Assembly: GCA_017503375.1 (NCBI GenBank)
Contig: JAFVTF010000065.1
Coordinates: forward strand, 1 to 58,067
Reading direction: 5' to 3'
DNA: 58,067 nucleotides
DNA from: Lentisphaeria bacterium
Lineage (GTDB): Bacteria; Verrucomicrobiota; Lentisphaeria; Victivallales; UBA1829
Shown here: positions 1 to 8,427 of the stretch, in pieces
Layout: every line of letters begins with the position of its first letter
Position numbering within the stretch: the stretch's first letter is position 1
The notes under the pieces: model-generated
Seen by the model: the letters and a program-made list of their open reading frames with translations, nothing else
What the model was told of the DNA's origin: nothing
Databases searched by the model: none
Position numbers and translations under genes: made by a program

Positions 1-90
1 TCCGGGGATCAAAGTTACTAACGGAATTCCGGAAAGAAGAAGTTTTTGGATCTGCTTCTGGAGCTTTTTTTGGTTATTGGAAAGTTTCAT
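1..90 (-). CDS. N-terminal fragment of an unidentified small protein
   Basis: The window opens inside a minus-strand gene whose ATG is at 88-90, with an AGGAG box at 101-105 (minus-strand sense) 10 bases upstream. The visible 30 residues begin MKLSNNQKKLQKQIQKLL and become hydrophobic (SGIPLVTLIPG), like a charged amphipathic helix followed by the start of a membrane or export segment. The rest lies outside the window, so no function can be assigned. It is divergent from the next gene, and the 108-base gap between them must hold both promoters. Confidence 0.55.
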   Translation of the reverse strand, partial: MKLSNNQKKLQKQIQKLLLSGIPLVTLIPG

Positions 91-198
91 GATTCGGTTC
101 CTCCTGAATTTTGATACAATATAATTCATCAATGAATAAAAATCAACTTCTGAACAATTTATTTTTTTCAGGGTCTGAATCAACGGGGAGAAAACAAA

Positions 199-708
199 AT
201 GCAATTATTTATCCTGGATGAAATTCCGGAACGGGCTGCCGGAATGCTTTGCGACAGTCATTTGCGGAAAATGTGTTTGGAAACTGCACAGATTCTTTCC
301 TCGGTTTTATATCGTCGGGGCAGGGCAGTTCCGGAACAGCTCCCGAAACCTTATAATCCGTCTCATCCTGTGATCCGGGCTGTTGATACTCCTGAAAAAA
401 TCTGTTGGGTGAACCGTTACAATATGGCATTGCACCGGGAATATTTCCGGCGGTTCGGGAAACGTCATGCTTATTATTCCTTCTGCCGGATTTACCGGAA
501 ACAGTTCTGCTGCACAGCAATTCCGTTAAGAAAAGATGATTTGACGTTTGCACGAGATTTCAAAGACATTGAAATCAGTGAACCGGATATTGTTCTGGCT
601 TACCGTGAGTATTACCGATATAAAAAGAAAAAGCTCCGGAACTGGAAATATACCAACGCTCCGGAGCCGGATTGGATCAAGGAAAATCAGATTTCAAAAT
701 CAGGATAA
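199..708 (+). CDS. Conserved phage-type protein of unknown function
   Basis: 169 residues, ATG start. The N-terminus (MQLFILDEIPERAAGMLCDS) followed by H-L-R-K-M and LETAQILSS resembles a family of small phage and bacterial proteins that open with a 'xxFxLDxxPxxAAxxxCDxHxxKMxxETAQxLS' pattern; I recall these as annotated hypothetical or loosely as pyrimidine-dimer glycosylase-like, but that function is not shown by anything visible here. The Cys18-Asp-Ser-His-Leu-Arg-Lys-Met block and a later HREYFRRFGKRHAYY segment are the conserved-looking parts. The C-terminus is rich in Arg, Lys and Tyr, which would suit nucleic-acid binding. No signal peptide or membrane segment. Its last 22 bases overlap the end of the convergent hydrolase gene. 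It carries a GGGCAGGG octamer at 318. Role unknown; possible phage-derived cargo. Confidence 0.7.
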   Translation: MQLFILDEIPERAAGMLCDSHLRKMCLETAQILSSVLYRRGRAVPEQLPKPYNPSHPVIRAVDTPEKICWVNRYNMALHREYFRRFGKRHAYYSFCRIYRKQFCCTAIPLRKDDLTFARDFKDIEISEPDIVLAYREYYRYKKKKLRNWKYTNAPEPDWIKENQISKSG

Positions 709-1547
709 TTTCTGAGAATGAAACTGGTCAGCGGTGTGGGATCATCCAAACCATGAGGATGATGTCCGTAAAGGTCTCTGCGGATGATCTCAATATCACC
801 GCCGGCAGCTTTGATGCGTTCTTCCAGAACGTCAATATTTGTTTCCGGAATCACAGACAGATCCTGTCCGCTGCGGATCACAAGCATAGGAATCTTCGCT
901 TCGGCAATGGGAAGATAATTGTTCAGCGGATTCTTGGGGTGATTTCTTAACCCTTCAATATCCTGAACATTGTAGGCAACCAGATGTTTGGCATATTCAG
1001 TTCTTGCAAATACAGCAAGCTGTTCGGGAAGATATTTCTGTTCAAGACGTTCAGCCGTGAATGCAAAAGAACAAACCGGAGCATCCAGATACATTACACC
1101 GACCGTTTCCGGGTGTTCAGCAGCCCAACGGAGGGAGAACAAACCGCCGTAGCTCATGCCGATCAATGCAGCTTTTTTATGAAAATGCATTTTCTGAAGC
1201 ATGTCATAAAACTTTTCCAGCTTCTTCACGCCTTCATCATTCATGTAAGTGGAAAACACATCCAGATGTACATGATGGAATCCGCGGTCCAACAGCTGCA
1301 GGGCAGGGGTTCTCGGAACAAAAGCTTCAGCCCATTGCAGACACCAGCTCCAGGGCAAGCCGGGGGCCGGATGCGGCGGTTCCACGATAAAACCTTTGCA
1401 GCCATCCAGTTCAAAATTGTGACGGCGATAGCCATACCATTCGACGACTTCACCTTCGGGGTAAGCTATATTTTTTTTGCTTTGAAACGCATATTTTTCA
1501 GTCCCGGCGGACTTCAAACTTGAGTAAGACATACCACGTTCTGCCAT
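687..1547 (-). CDS. Alpha/beta hydrolase
   Basis: 286 residues. The nucleophile elbow G-M-S-Y-G-G is at residues 130-135, with Ser132 as the likely nucleophile; Asp229 (SGQDLSV) and one of the His in GHHPHG (262-265) complete a plausible catalytic triad in the usual order. An HG-type oxyanion motif is not obvious. No signal peptide, so probably cytoplasmic. The AGGAG box seven bases before the ATG at 1547 supports the start. It sits downstream of a ceramidase-like gene and a Gfo/Idh oxidoreductase on the same strand, separated by a hairpin at 1595-1629, so it may be transcribed separately. The substrate cannot be read from sequence; an esterase that deacylates sugar or glycan derivatives would fit the neighbourhood, but that is inference. 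Confidence 0.85.
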   Translation of the reverse strand: MAERGMSYSSLKSAGTEKYAFQSKKNIAYPEGEVVEWYGYRRHNFELDGCKGFIVEPPHPAPGLPWSWCLQWAEAFVPRTPALQLLDRGFHHVHLDVFSTYMNDEGVKKLEKFYDMLQKMHFHKKAALIGMSYGGLFSLRWAAEHPETVGVMYLDAPVCSFAFTAERLEQKYLPEQLAVFARTEYAKHLVAYNVQDIEGLRNHPKNPLNNYLPIAEAKIPMLVIRSGQDLSVIPETNIDVLEERIKAAGGDIEIIRRDLYGHHPHGLDDPTPLTSFILRNYPDFEI

Positions 1548-1594
1548 GTTGCAACTCCTTATATAATATACAGGTTAAAGTCAGATATAATATA

Positions 1595-1629
1595 CCCCTG
1601 TTCCAGACATTTTCAATCTGAAACAGGGG
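1595..1629 (-). terminator. Hairpin after the ceramidase-like gene
   Basis: CCCCTGTT (1595-1602) pairs with AACAGGGG (1622-1629), and the stem extends through CAGA/TCTG after one mismatch. It lies just beyond the stop at 1652 of the minus-strand gene. The downstream minus-strand sequence is AT-rich (TATATTATA) rather than a clean U-run, so termination is likely but not certain. Confidence 0.5.
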
Positions 1630-1651
1630 CAAATGTTTGAAAAAGACCTTC

Positions 1652-3046
1652 TTATTTTCGTTTTCGCTTGAAATTGAAGTCCCATGCTTCCGTCACAGGT
1701 TCCACCATTTCCGGTTCCGGCGGAGCTTCCGGTTCCAGTTTCTGAGAGAGACCGCAAAGTATTGCATTGACTTCGTTCCCTGTTTCCGGAGCACAGTTGG
1801 TGGTTGACGCTTCGTACCCCCCGCCTGTCACAGGATCAAATGCATCAAGTGTCGGAACATAATAGTTGATATATGACAGCTGAGAGAACCAGGTGTATGG
1901 GAATTTCGATTGAGCCTTGAAATCAAGCGCATACTGAGCAAACATTTCATTGGGAGTGGAACCGATCAGCAAGGGTCCGATCTGCAAAACAGCAATCTCA
2001 CCTTCCGGAGAAGGATTGGCTTTCATTACAATATCTGACATAACAACAGTACATGCATTCAGATATTCCGGAGATTTTTCATAAACTTTAATTTTTTCAT
2101 AAGCCTCACGAACTGCTTCCGGCGGGTCTTTCCGCAGTTTGTAGTGATATGTGTCACTGAGATATTTCAGAGTTTGAACAGGACCTTTATCGGATGTTGC
2201 AAGGACCTTGACGGCTTCTGCTCCGACAGCTCTGCCGAGTTTTGTTGCAATGGGGCGGCCGACATCTTTTTTCAAGCTCATATTATCAATCTGAGTGACA
2301 TCTCCGGAGGCTCCGTTGATATAGACAGCACCAATTTTTTCGCCGAAGACAGCGCGGACAGTCTGAAGAGCAATTCCCGGAAAATCTGCGGAAATGCCTT
2401 CCAGATTGATACAGGCATGGCAGGAAAAATTCAGAACAAATCCGAGCAGTTCATCGGAATCTTTTTTCCAAACGCCCATCACTCCGAGCTGATCATCCAC
2501 AGGTCCGGCATAACCGACTGATTCCGGATTCCCTTTCCCTGCATGGGTTTTAACGGTTCCATCTTTCATCCGGATCCGGCGGTTGAAAATCAGATTTTCA
2601 ACTTTTCCGCAGCCGAAAGAAAAATCAACATCCTGCAGATTGTCAAAGGCAAACATGACGGCTGTAATCGTTTGTCTCAAACAGGTTTCATAATAAACAG
2701 GATCGTGACAGGATTTTTCTTCCAGTACGATTCTGCGGATGATTGGGTCTGCCTCATCAATTCCGGGGAATTTGTCTCTCAGAAAACCACCTTTGTGGGT
2801 GTGTGATGCGCTGTTGATCACGTGGATTCCAGGAAGAGAATCTTTCAGTTTTCTCAGAAAACGCGGACCGCAGCCCAGGGAATCCATACCGATCAGGACG
2901 GCCTTTTCCGTTCCGTCTGAAAGAGCTATGGCTCTGACTTTCAAAGGATCGCAGATCTTTTTATTCTGAACTTTGTGAAAACCTCCCGGAGTATCTGCCA
3001 GATAATGAGGGGTTATATCACATTCGTAAAAACCGGCTTGCAGCAT
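1652..3046 (-). CDS. Neutral/alkaline ceramidase-like secreted-type domain protein
   Basis: 464 residues resembling the N-terminal catalytic domain of neutral/alkaline non-lysosomal ceramidases (PF04734 family). Visible landmarks are C-D-I-T-P near residue 9, the metal-site S-H-T-H at 81-84, a second metal-site region N-F-S-C-H at 206-210 and N-G-A-S-G-D-V near 244-250. Real ceramidases are about 650-700 residues with an extra C-terminal domain, and this protein lacks that and any signal peptide, so an intracellular metallohydrolase acting on a small amide or ester is more likely than a true ceramidase. Such short homologues are common in sugar-catabolic loci of Lentisphaerae and Planctomycetes. 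The start is supported by AGGAG upstream of 3046. It follows the Gfo/Idh gene by 17 bases, so the two are co-transcribed. A second homologue lies at 14113-15459. Confidence 0.8.
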   Translation of the reverse strand: MLQAGFYECDITPHYLADTPGGFHKVQNKKICDPLKVRAIALSDGTEKAVLIGMDSLGCGPRFLRKLKDSLPGIHVINSASHTHKGGFLRDKFPGIDEADPIIRRIVLEEKSCHDPVYYETCLRQTITAVMFAFDNLQDVDFSFGCGKVENLIFNRRIRMKDGTVKTHAGKGNPESVGYAGPVDDQLGVMGVWKKDSDELLGFVLNFSCHACINLEGISADFPGIALQTVRAVFGEKIGAVYINGASGDVTQIDNMSLKKDVGRPIATKLGRAVGAEAVKVLATSDKGPVQTLKYLSDTYHYKLRKDPPEAVREAYEKIKVYEKSPEYLNACTVVMSDIVMKANPSPEGEIAVLQIGPLLIGSTPNEMFAQYALDFKAQSKFPYTWFSQLSYINYYVPTLDAFDPVTGGGYEASTTNCAPETGNEVNAILCGLSQKLEPEAPPEPEMVEPVTEAWDFNFKRKRK

Positions 3047-3063
3047 TTTTATTTTTCTCCTGA

Positions 3064-4098
3064 TTAAAAATTGTTGCGGACTTTGACGGGTTTACCTGTT
3101 TTTGCGGATTCTATTGCGGCACAGCAGGCAGCAACTGTTCTGGCGCCTTCTACAACACTTGCATGGTTGTCTGCTCCGCGGAGAACAACATCTGCCATCA
3201 GTTTGACCTGCATTTCCACATTATGGTTGTTAACCTCAACCGGAATATCAATAAACGGCGTTGCATCCTGATCTGAATCATAGAACGGAACGCTGGAAAG
3301 CTGGATTTTCGGACTCAGATTGTCGCAAATAATTGTTCCTTTTGTTCCATAGAAAACACTTCGCATCGTATAAGGACGGGATAATCCGATGGAACACATT
3401 ACTTTCCCGATGACTCCGTTTCTGAATTTATAAAGACAGAAGTAGGAATCAAAATCAACGGGCCAGTCAGCCAAACCTTTTTTTGTGCCGTAAGCAAATG
3501 TTTCATCCGGAAGATCATCCACTGCCCAGCGGAGAAAATCGACAGCGTGGCATCCGCCTCCGAGCAGGGGATCTCTGCGGGCATCTTTCCGCCAGTTGTC
3601 AATTCCTCCGACATGACGGTAATTGTGAGCATATTCTGTTTCAGCCATAAAGAGCTCTCCGATATCACCGCGGGCAATCATCTTTTTGGCAAGAATAAAC
3701 GCCGGAGTATAACGTGTCGGATGAGCGATCATGAAATGATTACCGGTTTTTCTGACAGCATCAGCAATGGCAGACGCTTCGTCAAGATCCAATGTCATAG
3801 GCTTTTCACAGAGCACATGCTTTCCGGCTTCCAGCAAGGCAATGGATTGTTCTGCATGAAAATAATCGGGACTGGCAACAGAAACCACGTTGACATCATC
3901 CATTTTCAGAATTTCTTTGTAATCATGAATGAGACGGACATTTTCAACAGGGTATGCTTTCATGCGGCGGTCGATCTGTGCTTGATTCGGATCACAAATG
4001 CAAAGCAAATTATAATCCGGGCATTGATGATATGCCTTGATATGACGGATTCCTTCTCCGGCTCCGATGACAGCGGCTCCTAATTTCTTTTCTGACAT
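3064..4098 (-). CDS. Gfo/Idh/MocA-family oxidoreductase
   Basis: 344 residues. The N-terminal Rossmann fold begins G-A-A-V-I-G-A-G-E-G-I-R-H, and the family motif C-E-K-P-M-T-L-D follows at about residues 97-104, where the Lys is the catalytic/nicotinamide-contacting residue. The C-terminal half carries GGGCHAVDFLRW, which matches the family pattern of a catalytic His with a preceding Gly-rich turn. These enzymes oxidise or reduce sugars, inositols and derived lactones with NAD(P). AGGAG precedes the ATG at 4098. First gene of a minus-strand pair with the ceramidase-like gene, and divergent from the AraC regulator at 4216, which probably controls it. The substrate is not identifiable. Confidence 0.92.
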   Translation of the reverse strand: MSEKKLGAAVIGAGEGIRHIKAYHQCPDYNLLCICDPNQAQIDRRMKAYPVENVRLIHDYKEILKMDDVNVVSVASPDYFHAEQSIALLEAGKHVLCEKPMTLDLDEASAIADAVRKTGNHFMIAHPTRYTPAFILAKKMIARGDIGELFMAETEYAHNYRHVGGIDNWRKDARRDPLLGGGCHAVDFLRWAVDDLPDETFAYGTKKGLADWPVDFDSYFCLYKFRNGVIGKVMCSIGLSRPYTMRSVFYGTKGTIICDNLSPKIQLSSVPFYDSDQDATPFIDIPVEVNNHNVEMQVKLMADVVLRGADNHASVVEGARTVAACCAAIESAKTGKPVKVRNNF

Positions 4099-4122
4099 TT
4101 TTTTATTCTCCTTGTTGACAAA

Positions 4123-4141
4123 AATAACTTTTAATGTTATT
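4123..4141. promoter_or_regulatory. Candidate operator in the divergent Gfo/Idh-AraC gap
   Basis: AATAAC (4123-4128) and GTTATT (4136-4141) form an inverted repeat with a 7-base spacer, midway between the two divergent start codons. Position and symmetry suit a site for the adjacent AraC protein. The sequence is AT-rich, so chance symmetry is possible. Confidence 0.3.
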
Positions 4142-4215
4142 GTAATATAGAGTATTTCTTCGCATAAAGCAAGAGATAAGAAACAAAAAATATCCGGAAA
4201 GATTTGTCAAAAATA

Positions 4216-5061
4216 ATGAAAACACATCATAAAACAGAAGGAAACATTAAAAACGTCAAATATTTTGACGATTTGAAAATAACTGCAGCTTTTCACCGGA
4301 AGTTTCCCTGTGAGATCATCCATCGCCGGACACCGCTGAGAAGAGGTGCTTTTTCTCTGGAACTGATTCTGAACGGAGACGTCAACCTTTATCTGGATGA
4401 TCAGAAATACCGATTGACTGCGCCTTGCTTATTCTGGATAGGAGATCATCATCAGACTTTTCAATTCGAGTTGATTCCCGGAGAATGTTATGACCACTAC
4501 TGGATTGATTTTTTCGGAGATCGCGGACGGCGGATTTATGAATCTCTCTGCGAAGCGTTTCCGGGTCCCTGTCTTCCGGTACATTCCTTAAAAAATATAC
4601 TCCAAATCTTTGAGTATTTTTCCAAAGAATTCAAATTGGCAAAAACTCCGGCATCGAAAGGTGATGAAGTTGTTCTGATAGAACAGTTGGTTTCCGAAGT
4701 GATCAAGCAGGGCGATCGTTCAGCTGAATCCGGACAGGATATTTACAGAATAGAAGAGCTGGCGGAGAAAATCCGAAAATCCCCGTTTGAAAAATATGAT
4801 TTGAAAAAACTCGCTGAAGAACGGAAACTTTCTTACATTCATTTCAGAGCATTGTTCAAGGATAAAACAGGAAAATCCATACGGCAGTTTATCCTTGCAA
4901 GTCAAATGCAAACGGCCGGCGATTTGCTGAAGAACCGGGAATTCCGGATCGGAGAACTTGCGGAATATTGCGGTTATCCGGATATTTCATCTTTCACCAG
5001 GTCATTCAAACGGTATTACGGTCTTTCACCAAAACAATGGTTGCTGTCAGAAAATACATAA
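4216..5061 (+). CDS. AraC-family transcriptional regulator
   Basis: 281 residues from the ATG at 4216 (a TTG at 4204 in the same frame is an alternative; GGAAAG at 4196-4201 is too close to one start and rather far from the other, so the start is uncertain). The N-terminal half is a cupin-like ligand-binding domain with the typical Y-D-H-Y-W-I-D-F-F segment. The C-terminal ~95 residues are the paired helix-turn-helix of AraC/XylS: LKKLAEERKLSYIHFRALFK, then IGELAEYCGY and the family signature F-T-R-S-F-K-R-Y-Y-G-L-S-P. Transcribed divergently from the Gfo/Idh operon and upstream of an MFS transporter, so it likely responds to the sugar those genes handle. Its stop codon lies inside the 5-base duplication that flanks the MITE-like element at 5063-5257, so the original C-terminus may have been altered by that insertion. 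Confidence 0.9.
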   Translation: MKTHHKTEGNIKNVKYFDDLKITAAFHRKFPCEIIHRRTPLRRGAFSLELILNGDVNLYLDDQKYRLTAPCLFWIGDHHQTFQFELIPGECYDHYWIDFFGDRGRRIYESLCEAFPGPCLPVHSLKNILQIFEYFSKEFKLAKTPASKGDEVVLIEQLVSEVIKQGDRSAESGQDIYRIEELAEKIRKSPFEKYDLKKLAEERKLSYIHFRALFKDKTGKSIRQFILASQMQTAGDLLKNREFRIGELAEYCGYPDISSFTRSFKRYYGLSPKQWLLSENT

Positions 5062-5062
5062 C

Positions 5063-5257
5063 GAGGCAATTTCAAAAGTCTTCAAAAATGTCTGAAAATT
5101 CTTGCAGAGATCTGAAAATGGAACGTTTTCGGCGGTTACTCTTCCTCCTTTGCTGAAGCTATGGAGGACAAGTTGAGCAGCCACACTCAAACTACCATTT
5201 CCATTTCATCAGCAATCTCTTTTCAGCCAAATTTTGCCGGACTTTTGAAATTACCTC
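5063..5257. mobile_element. MITE-like element with 18-bp terminal inverted repeats
   Basis: The left end GAGGCAATTTCAAAAGTC (5063-5080) and the right end GACTTTTGAAATTACCTC (5240-5257) are reverse complements at 17 of 18 positions. The pentamer ATAAC stands directly outside each end (5058-5062 and 5258-5262), as expected of a target-site duplication. The 195-base interior has no credible ORF. Near its middle, CCTCC (5144-5148) and GGAGG (5163-5167) bracket GCT/AGC as an interrupted hairpin. Size, ends and duplication suit a non-autonomous transposon. The left duplication contains the AraC stop codon. Confidence 0.7.
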
Positions 5258-5286
5258 ATAACAACTTTATTTTTCATTGACGGAAC

Positions 5287-5315
5287 TTGAAAAAGACGTT
5301 TTTTTGAGATATATT
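5287..5315 (+). promoter_or_regulatory. Sigma70-type promoter for the MFS gene
   Basis: TTGAAA at 5287-5292 and TATATT at 5310-5315 with a 17-base spacer, the pattern seen at several other genes in this window. Transcription would start near 5322, just beyond the MITE-like element. Confidence 0.7.
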
Positions 5316-5379
5316 AATGAATCCAAAAAAATGTTAGGAGGCTAAGACTGTAAAAATCAACCATGCAGTCTCATAAACA

Positions 5380-6633
5380 ATGGAAGATTTGCAAATCAAC
5401 TGGCGGAAAAATCTGGCGTTTGTCTGGGCTTCACAGTTTCTGGCTATGGCAGGATTCGGCTGCTGTATGCCGTTTATTCCGATGCTTCTCAGAGATAATC
5501 TCGGGGTTGCTGACGAAAATCTCCGGGGACTTTATGTCGCAATCTATCAGTTCTGCGGAATGTTGAGTCTTTGTATCGGGACAGCGATCTGGGGATTGCT
5601 TGCAGACCGTTTCGGACGGAAAATTATGCTCCTCCGGGCGGGGTATTGTGCTGCATTTTTCTATCCGTTGTTGGTTTTTGCTCCGAATTATATAACACTG
5701 CTCTGCATCCGTTTTGTTACTGCGTTTTTTTCCGGAACCGTCAATCCGGCACAGACCTTGCTGGTCAGTAATACTCCGTCAGACAAACATGGTTTTGTTC
5801 TCGGAACGTTGAGTACTTCTTTGTGGAGCGGAAATATGACCGGATATCTGCTGGGCGGTGTGATTGCGGAATATTTCGGATATACAGCTGCATTTCTGTG
5901 CTGCGGGGGAATGTATCTCGTGAGCAGTCTTCTTGTTCACTGTTTTGTCCGCGAACGGTTCGTCAGACCGGAGAAAGGTTCCGGAAAGAAAAAAGAAAAA
6001 TTCAGATGGAAAGAATGGGCAACTCCCGGAGTTGTCTGTATTTTTATTCTGTTTATGATTATGGGAATTTCCCGCAGAATCGATCAGCCGTTTATTGCCA
6101 TGCTGGTTGAAACAGTCAATGGTCTCGACAAAGCGAAACTTTTTACCGGAATTGTCAATGCCGGAGCCGCTGTCGGCGGTGTTGTGTCCGGAGTTCTGAT
6201 CGGATGGCTTTGCGATAAGTATTCTGTTTACCGTCTATTGATTCCGGTCCTGTTGTTGAGTGTGATTACCATGACAATTCACGCATTTTCACCCAATGTG
6301 TGGACATTGATCATCAGCCGTTTTTTTGTTTATTTTGCAGCCGGGGGAATTCAACCGATTCTTCAGATCATGATTTCCCGGATCACAGCACCGGAATTGC
6401 GTGGAAGTTATTTCGGTCTGACAGCAAGCATCAATCAGATTGGAGGATTGGTTTGTTTTGCTCTGAGCGGAGTTGTTGCATATTTTCTGAATGTCCGCTG
6501 GATTTTCCTTACAGCAGCAATATTCTGTCTGCTTATGATTCCTGTAGCAATCCCCGCAATCAAGAATTGCCGCAAGGAAGAAATCCGTTTTCAGACTGAA
6601 TTGGAGCCTGTAGAAGAGTCAAACGGAAAATAA
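5380..6633 (+). CDS. MFS transporter
   Basis: 417 residues with about twelve hydrophobic helices. The MFS motif A between TM2 and TM3 is clear: G-L-L-A-D-R-F-G-R-K at residues 72-81. A short charged central loop (RPEKGSGKKKEKFRWKEW) separates the two six-helix halves, and the tail is charged and cytoplasmic. It resembles multidrug/sugar efflux-type MFS proteins (MdtG/TetA-like), but the substrate is not determined. The start is odd: a perfect AGGAGG lies at 5336-5341, nearly 40 bases upstream, while the reading frame is closed by a TAA at 5374. An ATG at 5363 in another frame has better spacing, so either translation starts by coupling to a short leader or there has been a small shift at the 5' end. 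It follows the AraC gene and may be regulated by it. Confidence 0.9.
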   Translation: MEDLQINWRKNLAFVWASQFLAMAGFGCCMPFIPMLLRDNLGVADENLRGLYVAIYQFCGMLSLCIGTAIWGLLADRFGRKIMLLRAGYCAAFFYPLLVFAPNYITLLCIRFVTAFFSGTVNPAQTLLVSNTPSDKHGFVLGTLSTSLWSGNMTGYLLGGVIAEYFGYTAAFLCCGGMYLVSSLLVHCFVRERFVRPEKGSGKKKEKFRWKEWATPGVVCIFILFMIMGISRRIDQPFIAMLVETVNGLDKAKLFTGIVNAGAAVGGVVSGVLIGWLCDKYSVYRLLIPVLLLSVITMTIHAFSPNVWTLIISRFFVYFAAGGIQPILQIMISRITAPELRGSYFGLTASINQIGGLVCFALSGVVAYFLNVRWIFLTAAIFCLLMIPVAIPAIKNCRKEEIRFQTELEPVEESNGK

Positions 6634-6669
6634 ACAGTATTTTTCTCATTCAAAAGGCTTTTCCTGAAC

Positions 6670-6698
6670 TTGAAAAAAACAAGAGATAGGTGTAAATT
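6670..6698 (+). promoter_or_regulatory. Promoter of the nadB operon
   Basis: TTGAAA at 6670-6675 and TAAATT at 6693-6698, spacer 17. It lies 65 bases before the nadB start and nothing else intervenes. Confidence 0.65.
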
Positions 6699-6762
6699 AT
6701 ACCAAAGAGAGTAATTGGTTCTGATATCTCTCATAAATTCAGCGTCTCTGAGGAATTATACG

Positions 6763-8427
6763 ATGAATAATACAAACGCAATTTTCTTTGAACATTTGGT
6801 CATCGGAAGCGGTCTTGCCGGATTGACTTCGGCGTTGATGCTTGCAGAAAAATCAGAAGGCAGAATTGCAGTTGTCACAAAAGGGAAAGTGGATATCTGT
6901 AATTCCCGTTTGGCACAGGGCGGAATTGCCTGTGTCTTGGATGAAGGGGACTCTTTTGATGAACATCTGGCTGATACTCTGACAGCAGGAGATCATCTTT
7001 GCAATGCGGCGGCAGTCCGTGAAATTGTTGAAGCCGGACCGGAAAAAATCAAGTGGCTCAGAGAACTTGGAACGCATTTTACAACCCGCGGCGAAGTCGG
7101 GGATGAAACGCCGGATCATCAGGATGAATTTCATTTGGGCAGGGAAGGCGGACATCACAAGCGGCGTGTTATTCATGCCGGAGATATCACCGGAGAAAAC
7201 GTTCATAATTCTCTGATTGCGGCTTGCCGTGCCAATAAGAAAATTACAATTCTGGAAGATCATGCGGCGATTGATCTGATTACCAGCCGCAGACTTGGCT
7301 GGATCGGCGAAGATCAATGTCTGGGAGCTTATATTCTGGATGCCAATTCCGGAGAAGTGAAAACTTTTGTTGCGTACAGTGTGATCGTTGCAACAGGCGG
7401 AGCCGGCAAGGTTTATCTTTACACAAGTAACTCTGATATTGCTTGCGGAAGCGGTGTGGCAATGTGCAGCCGCGCATTTGTTCCGGTGGCAAATATGGAA
7501 TTTTTTCAGTTCCATCCGACCGTTCTTTATCACAGAAATGCGAAATCATTTCTGATCAGTGAGGCTCTCCGCGGTGAAGGCGGGATTCTGAAAGTGCCGG
7601 ATGGAAAAGGAAATCTTGTCACGTTCATGGAAAATTATCATGAAATGGCGAGTCTTGCGCCCAGAGATGTGGTAGCAAGAGCGATTGATAACGAATTGAA
7701 GCGCAGGGGCGTTCCCTGTGCCTATCTTGATATGACTGCAATTCCCAGAGATTTTCTGGTAAAGCGGTTCCCGAATATCTTTGAAAAATGCATGGCTGTG
7801 GGCGTTGATATGTCCAAACAGCCGATTCCGGTTGTTCCTGCGGCACATTATTGCTGCGGCGGTGTGAAGACTGATGTCAACGGTTATACCGGTGTCAAAG
7901 GTTTGTATGTCTGCGGTGAAGCCGGCTGTACCGGACTGCATGGAGCAAACCGTCTGGCATCCAACAGTTTGCTGGAAGCGCTGGTTGTTCCGGATTTTGC
8001 AGCAAAACACATCATGGAACACTATGAGGATCTCAAAAATGAGCGTCCGGCAGGTGTGGTTCCTGTATGGCACAGCGGTCAGGCAAAAGATTCTGATGAA
8101 CAGGTCGTGATCGAACATAACTGGGAAGAGATCCGGCGTTTTATGTGGGACTATGTTGGAATTGTCCGCACGAATAAACGTCTGGAACGCGCCAAGGCCC
8201 GTGTTTCCATGATCCGTAACGAGATCGACAAATATTATTGGGATTTCCGGATCACCCGGGAATTGATCGAACTCAGGAATCTGGCAACTGTGGCAGAATT
8301 GATCATTGATTCAGCTCTTGAACGGAAAGAGAGCAGGGGACTTCATTACAATTCCGATTATCCCGAACGGAATGCAGCACTCGATGGTGTCGATACAGTG
8401 ATAACGAGAAGACCTTTCAGACAATGA
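6763..8427 (+). CDS. nadB: L-aspartate oxidase
   Basis: 554 residues. Oxidises L-aspartate to iminoaspartate with FAD, the first step of de novo NAD synthesis, in the cytoplasm. The dinucleotide fold G-S-G-L-A-G is at residues 15-20. Family signatures follow: RLAQGGIACVL, the HHKRRVIHAGD segment near the substrate site, and the C-terminal FAD motif GEAGCTGLHGANRLASNSLLEAL. The helical C-terminal domain is present, so the protein is full length. I chose ATG 6763 because GAGGAATT precedes it; a TTG at 6715 would add 16 residues without a ribosome site. Overlaps pcnB by four bases (ATGA), indicating translational coupling. The partner genes nadA and nadC are not in the window. Confidence 0.95.
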   Translation: MNNTNAIFFEHLVIGSGLAGLTSALMLAEKSEGRIAVVTKGKVDICNSRLAQGGIACVLDEGDSFDEHLADTLTAGDHLCNAAAVREIVEAGPEKIKWLRELGTHFTTRGEVGDETPDHQDEFHLGREGGHHKRRVIHAGDITGENVHNSLIAACRANKKITILEDHAAIDLITSRRLGWIGEDQCLGAYILDANSGEVKTFVAYSVIVATGGAGKVYLYTSNSDIACGSGVAMCSRAFVPVANMEFFQFHPTVLYHRNAKSFLISEALRGEGGILKVPDGKGNLVTFMENYHEMASLAPRDVVARAIDNELKRRGVPCAYLDMTAIPRDFLVKRFPNIFEKCMAVGVDMSKQPIPVVPAAHYCCGGVKTDVNGYTGVKGLYVCGEAGCTGLHGANRLASNSLLEALVVPDFAAKHIMEHYEDLKNERPAGVVPVWHSGQAKDSDEQVVIEHNWEEIRRFMWDYVGIVRTNKRLERAKARVSMIRNEIDKYYWDFRITRELIELRNLATVAELIIDSALERKESRGLHYNSDYPERNAALDGVDTVITRRPFRQ

